Assembly (NCBI GenBank): GCA_044375105.1
Contig: JBILNK010000032.1
Coordinates: 1-30,311 of the forward strand
Direction of reading: 5' to 3'
Length of the DNA: 30,311 bases
DNA from: JBIKLM01 sp044375105
GTDB taxonomy: Bacteria; Planctomycetota; UBA1135; GCA-002686595
Within the stretch, counting starts at the first letter, position 1; every line of letters begins with the position of its first letter. Under the pieces are notes generated by a model. The model was not told the origin of the DNA. It saw only the letters and a list, made by a program, of their open reading frames with translations, and did not search any database. This document shows positions 1 through 6,914 of this stretch, one piece after another. A program made the translations under genes and the position numbers.

Positions 1-222
1 CCGCCGCCGTCCCGCGGGTCTCGGCCGTGCCCGCCGCAGCGGCGCGCACTCGCCTGCGCCTCCGACCGGGGCCCGCGGGCCCGCCCGGCCCGCGGCTTGG
101 CCCGCAGCCGGGGCCGCGCGGGCCCCCCGGCGCTCGCTCGGGGCCCGGGCGGGACCTCGGGCCCGAGGGGCGGCGGGCTAGAGTAGGGTCCGAGTCCCGA
201 CCCCCAGCGCCCCCCGCCGCCC
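1..222. other. Upstream spacer at window edge
   Basis: This stretch is extremely GC-rich and low in complexity. I see no convincing coding frame, RNA gene or promoter in it. An in-frame TAG at 184-186 closes the frame of the following gene, so that gene cannot start earlier than 223. The left part could be the tail of a gene outside the window, but nothing supports this. Confidence 0.5.
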
Positions 223-999
223 GTGAAACGCGAGATCGAATTCCTGCCGCTCAAGACGTTCGTGTTCGACACGCCCGCCGAGGCCATGGAATCCGCGGCC
301 CGCGAGATGGCCAACTGGATCCGCACCAAGAAGTACCAGCGCGGCGATGCCTGCCTGGGGCTGACCACGGGCGGGCACCTGGAGGGCTTCTACGACAAGC
401 TGATGCAGATGTCGGGCATCGAAGAGAAGGGTGGCCTGCCGATCTCCGGCGTGCGCACCTTCACGGTGGCCGAACAGCTCGGCCTGGCGCCGGACAACCC
501 GCAGTCCCTGCGCCACTGGATCCAGAGCCGGCTGTTCGCGCGCTGGGGCGCCCTGCCGGAGAACCAGCACTTCCTGCGCGGCGACGCGCCGGCCGGCGAG
601 CTCGAGGGCCTGGCCCAGGAGTACGAGGCCAAGCTCAAGGCCCTCGTGCCCGACCTGGTGCTGGTGGGGCTCGGCGCCAACGGGCGCCTGGGGATCAACG
701 AGCCCGGCAGCGAAGCGACCTCGCGCACCCGCCGCGTGCGGCTCTCCGCGGAGTCGCGCGCAGAACTGGCCGCGGAGCACGGCTTCCCGGCCTTTGCCGA
801 GGAGGCCATCGGCCTGGGCCTCTCGACCCTGCGCGGCGTCAAGCGCGTGCGCGTGTACGCCTTCGGCGCCGACAAGGCCGCCGCCATCGAGCGCGCCATG
901 CGCCCGGATTTCGATGCGGGCCAGCCCCTGTCGGTGATGGCCGGGCACAAGGACTTCCAGCTGCTGCTCGACCCGGCCGCCGCCGCGGCCCTGGAGTGA
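223..999 (+). CDS. NagB-like sugar-phosphate isomerase/deaminase fold protein, probably catalytically inactive
   Basis: This 258-aa protein has the length and motif order of glucosamine-6-phosphate deaminase and 6-phosphogluconolactonase: a TTGG phosphate loop at residues 48-51, a VRTFTVAEQLGL segment near 78, GLGANGRLGINEP at 149-161, SRTR at 167-170 and a late AFGADKA segment. Aligned by eye to E. coli NagB, catalytic Asp72 is Ala83, Asp141 is Asn153 and His143 is Arg155; only Glu148 (here Glu160) remains. Ring opening and deamination therefore look lost, while the sugar-phosphate pocket may persist. The GTG start is forced by an upstream in-frame TAG at 184-186. The sigma-factor gene begins 7 bp after the stop, so the two are probably cotranscribed. 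A sensory or binding role is my inference. An alternative is an enzyme of the same superfamily with a different active site. Confidence 0.8.
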   Translation: MKREIEFLPLKTFVFDTPAEAMESAAREMANWIRTKKYQRGDACLGLTTGGHLEGFYDKLMQMSGIEEKGGLPISGVRTFTVAEQLGLAPDNPQSLRHWIQSRLFARWGALPENQHFLRGDAPAGELEGLAQEYEAKLKALVPDLVLVGLGANGRLGINEPGSEATSRTRRVRLSAESRAELAAEHGFPAFAEEAIGLGLSTLRGVKRVRVYAFGADKAAAIERAMRPDFDAGQPLSVMAGHKDFQLLLDPAAAAALE

Positions 1000-1006
1000 G
1001 CGCGGA

Positions 1007-1864
1007 GTGAGCCACGGGGAAGCCAGCTGCGGTTTGCCGGACGGGCCCGAGGGCGCGGCCGCGTCCCCGGGGTCCGCGGACCTGCTGGGCCGCCCGGCCC
1101 GCGAGGCCGTGGCGCTCTTGATCGAGCGCTACGGGGACCGGCTGCACGCCCTGGCGCGGCGTTTTTGCCGCGAGCGCCAGGAGGCCGAGGATCTGGTCCA
1201 GGAGACCTTCCTGCAGGCCCTGCGGCATTGGGACAGCTTCCGCGGGGACAGCGATCCCGGCACCTGGCTGTTCACCATCGCCAGCCGCCTGTGCGCGCGC
1301 TTCCATCGCAAGCGTTCCGGCGAGCCCCGCGAGCTCGAGTCCCTGGAGGCGATGGCGGAGCGCACCTTCGGCGAGCCCATGCTGGCCGATCCGCGCCAGG
1401 AGGCCGTCGGTGCGGCCCTGGAGCGCGGCGAGGAGCGCGCGCGCCTCGAGGCGGCCATCGAGGCCCTGCCGGACGATTTCCGCCTGCCGCTGGTGCTCAA
1501 GGAGACCTTCGGCCTGGACCTCGAGACCATCGCCCAGGCCCTAGGCCTCGAGCTCGGCACGGTCAAGTCGCGCCTGCACCGCGCGCGCGTGCGCCTGGCC
1601 GCCGCGCTGGGGGAGGGCCGGCCCAAGCGCCCCGTGCCGCCGGCCAACTTCGAGCGCCGTGTGTGCCTGGACCTGCTCGAAGCCAAACAGAGCGCCCTCG
1701 ATCACGGGCGACCCTTCGATTTCCCCCCGGGCCTGTTCTGCGAGCGCTGCGCGGTGGTCTTCGCCCAGCTCGACCTGGCCAGCGACGCCTGCGCCAACCT
1801 CTGGAACGAGCCGCTCTCCAGCGAGACCCGCCAGCGCCTGCTGGCCGCGGTGCGGGGCGTCTGA
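1007..1864 (+). CDS. ECF-type RNA polymerase sigma factor with Cys-containing C-terminal extension
   Basis: This 285-aa protein directs RNA polymerase to alternative promoters. Region 2 covers about residues 34-100 (ALARRFCRERQEAEDLVQET, then the helix holding TWLFTIASRL). Region 4 covers about 145-200 (ALPDDFRLPLVLKE, then the helix-turn-helix ending GTVKSRLHRARVRL). Typical ECF factors end near residue 200. This one continues for about 80 residues, with Cys220, Cys245-x2-Cys248 and Cys262, an arrangement able to bind a metal or sense redox state, although ligation is not shown. The extension occupies the place where some ECF factors carry a fused regulatory domain, and no separate anti-sigma gene is visible nearby. 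Its GTG start lies 7 bp after the NagB-like gene. Family assignment is firm, while targets and signal are unknown. Confidence 0.92.
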   Translation: MSHGEASCGLPDGPEGAAASPGSADLLGRPAREAVALLIERYGDRLHALARRFCRERQEAEDLVQETFLQALRHWDSFRGDSDPGTWLFTIASRLCARFHRKRSGEPRELESLEAMAERTFGEPMLADPRQEAVGAALERGEERARLEAAIEALPDDFRLPLVLKETFGLDLETIAQALGLELGTVKSRLHRARVRLAAALGEGRPKRPVPPANFERRVCLDLLEAKQSALDHGRPFDFPPGLFCERCAVVFAQLDLASDACANLWNEPLSSETRQRLLAAVRGV

Positions 1865-2088
1865 GGCGGCCTCGCGGGGAGCCCGCGGGCTCGCGCCGTT
1901 TCGCCAAGCAAGGCGCCGCCTGGCTCGAGCCGCCCGCCGCTCGAGCCGCCCGGCGCCCGCCGTCGGCGTCGCCGATCCGCGGGCAGCGCCCGTGTGGATC
2001 GGCCTGTGCGGATCGGCCCTCTGGGGCAGGTCTCGCTCGGTGCCAGCCCGCCCTGGCCGGCGATTGGCCCCCCGACCCCGGGCTTGGC
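1865..2088. repeat. GC-rich spacer with short imperfect direct repeats
   Basis: The spacer between the sigma-factor gene and the lipoprotein gene has no supported coding frame. It contains two adjacent 16-bp copies beginning CTCGAGCCGCCC (1924-1939 and 1940-1955, one mismatch). It also has a pair of related copies built on GGATCGGCC around 1991-2023. No clear promoter or terminator was found. Confidence 0.5.
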
Positions 2089-2100
2089 ATGCTCTGCCCC

Positions 2101-2691
2101 ATGCCCCACGCCCCGTCCCTGGCACTGGCCCTGCTGCTCTGCGGCCTCGCCGCCGCCGCCTGCCGCACGAACGAACCGGCCCCCGAGACCGCGGCCGCTC
2201 CGCAGGCCCCGGCGACCCGGCCGGATGGGCCGCCCGTGCTGGCTCCGGACCGCTGCGGCGCGCTGCAAAAGCTCTCGGTGTTCGGGGACATCTACCTGGC
2301 CTCCCAGCCCACGCCCGAGGACCTGCGCCTGCTGGAGCAGCGCGGCGTGCGCACGGTGATCGACCTGCGGCGGCCCCAGGAACAGCGCGGCTACGACGAG
2401 GCCGAGTGGGCGCGCACCCTGGGGATCCAGTACGTGGCGCTGCCCTTCGCCAACGAAAGCGATCTCAACGATGCGGTCTTCGCCCGCGGCCGCGAGCTGC
2501 TCGGCCAGGCGCCGCGGCCGCTGCTGATGCACTGCGGCAGCTCGAACCGCGTGGGGGTCCTGTGGCTCGCCTGGCGCGCCCTGGATGGCGGTCTGACCCT
2601 GGAAGCCGCCCGCGAGGAGGCCAAGCAGGTCGGGCTCAAGTCCGCGGCGCTCGAGGCCAAGGCCATCGACTACGTGCAGCGCCTGCGCTGA
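2101..2691 (+). CDS. Lipoprotein with DUF442/beta-lactamase-hydrolase-like (DSP-PTPase/sulfurtransferase) domain
   Basis: This 196-aa predicted lipoprotein has a hydrophobic N-terminus ending in a lipobox (LAAAAC, Cys21) and an Ala/Pro-rich linker to about residue 50. A small phosphatase-like domain follows: GDIYLASQPTPEDLRLL at 62-78, VRTVIDLRRP at 83-92 and the active-site loop MHCGSSNRVG at 143-152. The Cys145-x4-Arg150 spacing matches the DUF442/BLH family (annotated as sulfur transferase or fused DSP-PTPase-like) rather than the Cx5R of classical protein tyrosine phosphatases. The substrate is unknown. An alternative in-frame ATG at 2089 adds four residues; I prefer 2101 for the cleaner signal peptide. 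It is transcribed in the same direction as the sigma gene but separated by more than 200 bp, so it is probably its own unit. Confidence 0.82.
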   Translation: MPHAPSLALALLLCGLAAAACRTNEPAPETAAAPQAPATRPDGPPVLAPDRCGALQKLSVFGDIYLASQPTPEDLRLLEQRGVRTVIDLRRPQEQRGYDEAEWARTLGIQYVALPFANESDLNDAVFARGRELLGQAPRPLLMHCGSSNRVGVLWLAWRALDGGLTLEAAREEAKQVGLKSAALEAKAIDYVQRLR

Positions 2692-3018
2692 AACCCGCCC
2701 CAGCGCTGTGGATCGGCGCTCCGCGCTGGGCGCGGACCGCGCGCGCGGGATTCGCAGCGCGGGATTCGTCACGAAGGATGGGTCGCGGCGGATTCATCGC
2801 GCGGGACTTGCGCCGCGCAGGCCGTTGCGCGCAGGCAGCGCGGACGGGCTCGGGGCCTGCGGGAAGCCAGCGCTGGCGCCGGTCCGCGCGCCCGTGACCC
2901 TGGGCAGATCCGCGGATTTTGAGGCTGCTCGGCCCGCCCGCCCGCGGCCCGGGCCCGGGCGGGTTTCAGCCCGCCGCGCGCGGCTCCCTGCGCCTTTGGT
3001 CCGCGGCGTGGCCGCCGA
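2692..3018. repeat. Convergent spacer with short direct repeats
   Basis: This 327-bp gap lies between convergent genes and has no supported coding frame. A 12-bp sequence GCGCGGGATTCG occurs at 2743-2754 and again at 2757-2768, with a degraded third copy near 2799-2808. An 11-bp sequence TGTGGATCGGC at 2707-2717 also occurs at 1993-2003, on the other side of the lipoprotein gene. A small hairpin (GGCGGG/CCCGCC, 2958-2975) lacks a T-run, so it is not called as a terminator. Confidence 0.45.
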
Positions 3019-3594
3019 TCAGACCTTGATGTGCTTCCAGGCGATCAGCGTGTCGCCGCGCAGGTAGGCCAGGCCGGTGTTGCCCTTGACCAGCAGCTCG
3101 TCTTGGGTGCCGCGGCCGGGGTACTTGAACTCGGCGCTGGTGCCGTCGTCGAGCTCGAGTTGGAAGTGGTAGGTCGTGCGACCGCCCATCCAGGCCAGGT
3201 CGGTCTCGCTGCGGCGATCGGCCACCAGGGCCGGGACCTTGCGCAGGGGCTGGCTCAGGTACTGGGAGCTGCGCGCGGAGGCGGCCAGCAGGCGCTTGGC
3301 GCCCAGGGCCGCCAGGCCCAGGCCGATCGCTGCGAAGAAAATCTGGCCGACCAGGCCCGAGAGCCGCAGGGCGTTGCCGACGGAGGCGGCGCCGAGGACC
3401 AGCAGCCCGCCCGCCCGGCGCCGATCGCGGGCGCAGGTCTCGAGGGTCTCCTCGGTGGGCGGGACGTGGGCCATGGCCGCCTCGAAGTCCTTGTGCTCGC
3501 GCATGCGAGCCAGGCGCTTCATCAGGGCGGTCTGCTTGGGGCTGGCGGCCGCGTTGGTCTGGGCCGGGCCGGTTTCGGGGCTGGCGGTCGACAT
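3019..3594 (-). CDS. DUF2500-like membrane protein
   Basis: This 191-aa protein has a charged N-terminal part (residues 1-60), one or two membrane segments at about 62-102 (GGLLVLGAASVGNAL, then FFAAIGLGLAALGA) and a C-terminal beta-rich domain at about 118-191. The C-terminal pattern (ALVADRRSETD, then TTYHFQLELDDGTSAEFKYP, then ELLVKGNTGLAYLRGDTLIAW) resembles the DUF2500 family, whose function is unknown. I infer one soluble domain next to the membrane. The gene is downstream of the phospholipase D gene on the same strand with about 110 bp between, so the two may share a transcript. Assignment to DUF2500 is from pattern memory and is moderate. Confidence 0.7.
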   Translation of the reverse strand: MSTASPETGPAQTNAAASPKQTALMKRLARMREHKDFEAAMAHVPPTEETLETCARDRRRAGGLLVLGAASVGNALRLSGLVGQIFFAAIGLGLAALGAKRLLAASARSSQYLSQPLRKVPALVADRRSETDLAWMGGRTTYHFQLELDDGTSAEFKYPGRGTQDELLVKGNTGLAYLRGDTLIAWKHIKV

Positions 3595-3705
3595 AAGGGT
3601 TCGAAATCCTACCGCGCCGGCCCGGGTGGGGCGCCGGCCGACAAGGGCTCGGCCGGGGCAATCCGACGCCCTGGGGGGCGGAATCGGTTTCCGGCCTGGG
3701 GGGCC

Positions 3706-4953
3706 TCACTCGGCGTAGCGCCGCGGGGTGTAGCTGGCCTGGGGGTCCACGGGCTCGGCGTAGGCCGAGTCCCAGAGGGCGTCGAACTGGGCGGCCAGGC
3801 GTCGGCTCGGCCCCTGGCCCTCCAGGAACAAACCGGCATTGCGGCTCTCGTAGAAGTAGTCCGGGGAGAAGTTCCCGGTGCCGATCCAGGCCTGGCGCTC
3901 GTCGACCACCAAGAGCTTGCTGTGGGCCACGCGCGAGAAGGGCTGGAAGCCCCCCGATCCCTCCGGGATGACCGCGAAGCGCACCTCGACGTTTTCGACC
4001 TCGGCCAGCTTCTGCAGCGCGCCGACGCGGCTCTGGCGCTTGTTCCAGTCGGCCACCAGGATGCGGACCTCGACGCCGCGGGCGGCGGCGCGCAGGATCG
4101 CGGGGGGCAGCAGCCAATCGGAGTCGGGCTCCGGCTGAAGACTCAGCGCCGCGATGCGCAGGCAGTGTTCCGACTGATCGATGGCGTCCCCCAGGGCGGG
4201 CAGATCCCAAAAGAGGCCCCGGGGCAGGGCTTGTTCGGGGCTGAACACGCAGCGGGCCGTGGCGGTTCCGAAGTCGCGCCCGGCGCCGATGACCCGCACG
4301 CGCTCGACCTGCCCGATCCGATCGGGCCGGTCCTCGAGCGCCTGCTCGAGGGACACCTCCGGATGCCCCGCGAGGTACCAGTCCAATTCGAAAACGCGGT
4401 CGATGTCGCTGACCAGGTCCGCGCTGTGCACATAGGCGCCCAGCTCCCAGATGTGCTCCAGCGAGCGATAGTCGAAGTTCTGGCTGCCGATGAAGGCCCG
4501 CTGGCCATCGACGCTCATCAGCTTGGCGTGCAGGGAGCCGCCGGTGCGCGCGCGCAGGTCGTAGCTCTGCACCTCGAAGCCCGGCGCGGCGCGGAACTCC
4601 GCCAGGGTCTCCGGGTAGGTGCGCTCGAAGCCCGCGTCCGCCAGGATCCGGATGGCGACCCCGCGGCGCCCGGCCGCCAGCAGGGCGTCGATCACCGGGC
4701 GCAGGCGGCTGCCGGGGGCGTCGCTGAAGTAGAAGTGGGCCAGGTCGATCGAGCGCTGGGCGCCGGCGATGGCCTCCAGCCACACGGTCTGGGTCTCGCG
4801 CAGGTCCGGCTGGTCGAGGCGGGTCTCGACCGGGAAGCTCTCGACCAGCTCGACCTCCGGGAGGGCCGCGCGGCAGCCCGCCAGCGCGAGGGCCCACAGG
4901 AGCCAGGAGCGGGAGGGGCGGGGCCGGGCGGAAGGCGGCGGCTGGGGCGGCAT
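3706..4953 (-). CDS. Phospholipase D / cardiolipin-synthase-like lipoprotein
   Basis: This 415-aa predicted lipoprotein (lipobox LALAGC, Cys27) belongs to the phospholipase D superfamily, which hydrolyses or transfers phosphodiester bonds. Both HKD motifs are complete: LHAKLMSVDG with His142, Lys144 and Asp149, followed by FIGSQNFD, and AHSKLLVVDE with His344, Lys346 and Asp351, followed by WIGTGNFS. The two-domain layout matches secreted or periplasmic cardiolipin-synthase-like proteins, so phospholipid head-group exchange or nuclease activity in the envelope are the likely roles. I start it at the ATG ending at 4953; an in-frame ATG at 5007 would add 18 residues ahead of the signal peptide and place a DnaA-box-like sequence inside the gene. 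It is divergent from the beta-barrel gene at 5139. Confidence 0.88.
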   Translation of the reverse strand: MPPQPPPSARPRPSRSWLLWALALAGCRAALPEVELVESFPVETRLDQPDLRETQTVWLEAIAGAQRSIDLAHFYFSDAPGSRLRPVIDALLAAGRRGVAIRILADAGFERTYPETLAEFRAAPGFEVQSYDLRARTGGSLHAKLMSVDGQRAFIGSQNFDYRSLEHIWELGAYVHSADLVSDIDRVFELDWYLAGHPEVSLEQALEDRPDRIGQVERVRVIGAGRDFGTATARCVFSPEQALPRGLFWDLPALGDAIDQSEHCLRIAALSLQPEPDSDWLLPPAILRAAARGVEVRILVADWNKRQSRVGALQKLAEVENVEVRFAVIPEGSGGFQPFSRVAHSKLLVVDERQAWIGTGNFSPDYFYESRNAGLFLEGQGPSRRLAAQFDALWDSAYAEPVDPQASYTPRRYAE

Positions 4954-4982
4954 GGGAACGGCGGGGGAAGGGGCTGGCCGAG

Positions 4983-4991
4983 TTATCCACA
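4983..4991 (+). promoter_or_regulatory. Perfect consensus DnaA box
   Basis: The 9-mer TTATCCACA, the strong DnaA-binding consensus, lies in the divergent spacer between the phospholipase D gene and the beta-barrel gene. It is followed by a degenerate CTATCCCCA. Only one perfect copy is present and no AT-rich unwinding region is nearby, so this is at most a regulatory DnaA site and could be chance. Confidence 0.35.
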
Positions 4992-5138
4992 GGCTATCCC
5001 CAAGCATCCCGGGACCCGCGGCCCCGGGGAGGATGCGCCGCCCCCCCCCGGCGTGGTATCACCCCCGCCCCGCGGGGGGCCCAAGGCATACGGGCACCCC
5101 CGCCGCGACCCGATTTCCACGCCCTGCGCCTTCCCCCC

Positions 5139-5963
5139 GTGAACCGTTCCCTCCCGTACTTCGCCCTGACGCTGGTCGTGGCCAGCTCCCTCGCCTCCTG
5201 CTCGTCGATCGGCGTGCGCCGCGCCAAGGTCGTGCCCCAGCGCCCGCGCTTCGGCCGCACCACCCAGACGACCGCCTTCGGGACCTTCGAGGTCGAAGCG
5301 GGCTTCGCGGCCAATCCGAAGAACTCGGCGGAGGTCGGCACGATGATCAAGACCGGTCTGTCGCCGACGGCCGAATTCTTCGTCGATCTGGCGCCCTATC
5401 GCTACTACGACCCGGCGGGTCCGGACATCGACGGCATCGGCGACGTGACGCTGGGCCTGCGCCAGCGCCTGATGAACGAATCCAAGAACTACCCGGCCAC
5501 CGCGGTCGAGCTGGCGGTGCAGGTGCCCACCGGCGACGAGGAGCTCTACCAAACCGGCGGGGTCGCAGGCGTTCTGGACCAAAACGGTCTGGTCAACGAC
5601 AACGGCTATGCCAACGTCTTCGGTGCGTTCATGATCGACCGCACCTTTGACACGCTCTACACCACGCTCTACTACCAGTTCGGCGCGATCGGCACCAACG
5701 AGCAGGGCGACCAGCTGGTGCAGCACCGCGGCTCGCTGGCCGGCACGATCCCGGTCTGGGAGAAGTGGAAGGCCCTGGGCGAACTCGGCGTGACCTACAT
5801 CCCCGAGACCGGCCTCAACCCCTTGATCTTGAACCTGGCCGCCCTGTACGCGCTGTCGGACACCCTGCAGTTCGACGCCGGGGCGATCATCGGCCTCAAC
5901 GAAGACGCGGCCGACGTGATCTTCCGCGCCGGTCTGACCACCAACCTGGGCATCTTCTTCTGA
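5139..5963 (+). CDS. Outer-membrane beta-barrel transporter-like protein (phenol MetA-type)
   Basis: This 274-aa protein has an N-terminal signal sequence with a possible lipobox (LASC, Cys21). Its long series of alternating strands (for example FGTFEVEAGFAANP, EFFVDLAPYRYY, GIGDVTLGLRQRLM, TAVELAVQVPTGDE) ends in a terminal Phe (GLTTNLGIFF), typical of beta-barrel insertion signals. The pattern of GDVTLGLRQRL followed by ELAVQVPTGDE resembles the MetA-pathway phenol degradation/transporter family (PF13557), where proteins of about 250-300 aa are common. The transported compound cannot be told. The start is GTG, with no ATG suitable for the signal peptide. A barrel that is also lipidated is unusual, so the Cys may simply follow a normal signal peptide. 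A strong terminator follows at 6044. Confidence 0.72.
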   Translation: MNRSLPYFALTLVVASSLASCSSIGVRRAKVVPQRPRFGRTTQTTAFGTFEVEAGFAANPKNSAEVGTMIKTGLSPTAEFFVDLAPYRYYDPAGPDIDGIGDVTLGLRQRLMNESKNYPATAVELAVQVPTGDEELYQTGGVAGVLDQNGLVNDNGYANVFGAFMIDRTFDTLYTTLYYQFGAIGTNEQGDQLVQHRGSLAGTIPVWEKWKALGELGVTYIPETGLNPLILNLAALYALSDTLQFDAGAIIGLNEDAADVIFRAGLTTNLGIFF

Positions 5964-6043
5964 TGCGCTGCTGCTGAGCCTCGGGGCGTGCAAGCCGCGC
6001 GCCCCAGGACACAGCCGCCGGCATCCGCCTCAACCGGCCACCT

Positions 6044-6089
6044 GCGCGGGCCGCGTTCTCCTCCCGGGGAGCGCGGCCCGCGCGATTTT
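6044..6089 (+). terminator. Intrinsic terminator between convergent genes
   Basis: A perfect 12-bp stem is formed by GCGCGGGCCGCG (6044-6055) and CGCGGCCCGCGC (6072-6083). An inner CTCC/GGAG helix lies inside the loop (6058-6061 with 6068-6071), and GATTTTC follows. This is a textbook Rho-independent terminator for the beta-barrel gene. The stem may also stop the convergent gene. A second weaker hairpin with one G-U pair sits just upstream (5983-6005). Confidence 0.85.
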
Positions 6090-6139
6090 CTCCCAGTCGG
6101 CCGGCCCGTTCCGAGAGCGCGGCCCGTCGGTGCGTTCCG

Positions 6140-6673
6140 TCAGCGCGGCTCTGCGGCGCGGATCCGGGCGGTGAAGTCGTCCGCCAGCTGATTGGGGATC
6201 GGGAACGAGAGCACGTAATGGGCCAGGCGCCAGCGGCCGTCCGGTTCGAGGCGCAGCACGCCGCTGCCGCGCGCGGCGCCGTACTTGGCGTTCTCCAGGC
6301 GCTCGTCGAACCAGGCCAGGCGGCCCTCCGGGGAGAGCATCACATGGCGCTCGACGGCCACATAGGTCCAGCCCTGACCGCGCGAGAAGTAGGGCTGGGT
6401 GTAGGCCGCGAACTCGGCTTTGCTCCAGCGCTCGCTGGCGTCGGTGCCGATGAAGACCGCGTCCTCGGCCAGGACCTCGAAATAGGCCTCGAAGTCCGCC
6501 CGGGCGGCGGCGGCGTGGAAGGCATCGAGGCGCGCGGCGACGGCCGCCTGGAGTTTCTCACTGGGCCCTGCGGCCTCGGGCGACCCGGACCCCGGCGCCA
6601 CGCCCGCCGCGCGGCAGGCGCCGAGCAGCAGGGGCAGGGCGAGCAGGCACAGCCGCCGGCGTTGGTGCTTCAT
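6140..6673 (-). CDS. NTF2-like (SnoaL/DUF4440-type) lipoprotein
   Basis: This 177-aa predicted lipoprotein has a short basic N-terminus and a lipobox (LLGAC, Cys20). The rest is an NTF2-like fold: a helix with LDAFHAAAARADFEAYFEVL, then AEDAVFIGTDASERWSKAEF and YVAVERHVMLSPEGRLAWFD, and a C-terminal strand pair with GVLRLEPDGRWRLAHYVLSF. Such domains bind or transform small ligands; many stand-alone copies have no known activity. No catalytic set can be assigned from the sequence. It stands alone on the minus strand, convergent with the beta-barrel gene and about 240 bp downstream of the phytase-like gene. Confidence 0.8.
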   Translation of the reverse strand: MKHQRRRLCLLALPLLLGACRAAGVAPGSGSPEAAGPSEKLQAAVAARLDAFHAAAARADFEAYFEVLAEDAVFIGTDASERWSKAEFAAYTQPYFSRGQGWTYVAVERHVMLSPEGRLAWFDERLENAKYGAARGSGVLRLEPDGRWRLAHYVLSFPIPNQLADDFTARIRAAEPR

Positions 6674-6914
6674 GGGAGCAGCCTAGCGGCCCCGTCCGCG
6701 CGGCCCCTCCAGGCGCAGCGGGGGACCGGATTTCGCGGGCCCCGCCGGCTGTTCGAGGACCGACCGTGGAGGTCACAGGAGCCTGTGCTGCGGGCCCGGG
6801 CAGGCCGCCCCTGTCCGGCGGGGAGCCGCCAGAGGGCCCGCTTGCGGCCCCGCGGGGCCGGACACCATTGCACGCGCCCTGCGGGGCCGGGCGCGGGCCC
6901 GGCCCCGGCCGAGC

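Noticed and set aside
2958..2975. Terminator between convergent genes at 2.7-3.0 kb
   Set aside because: The stem is only 6 bp and no T-run follows on either strand.
4983..5010. Replication origin
   Set aside because: There is only one perfect DnaA box, with no AT-rich region and no dnaA, dnaN, gyrB or rpmH nearby.
2966..5142. Long open frames on both strands overlapping the DUF2500-like and phospholipase D genes
   Set aside because: Neither shows a recognisable motif. The selected frames have complete HKD motifs, lipoboxes and membrane segments.
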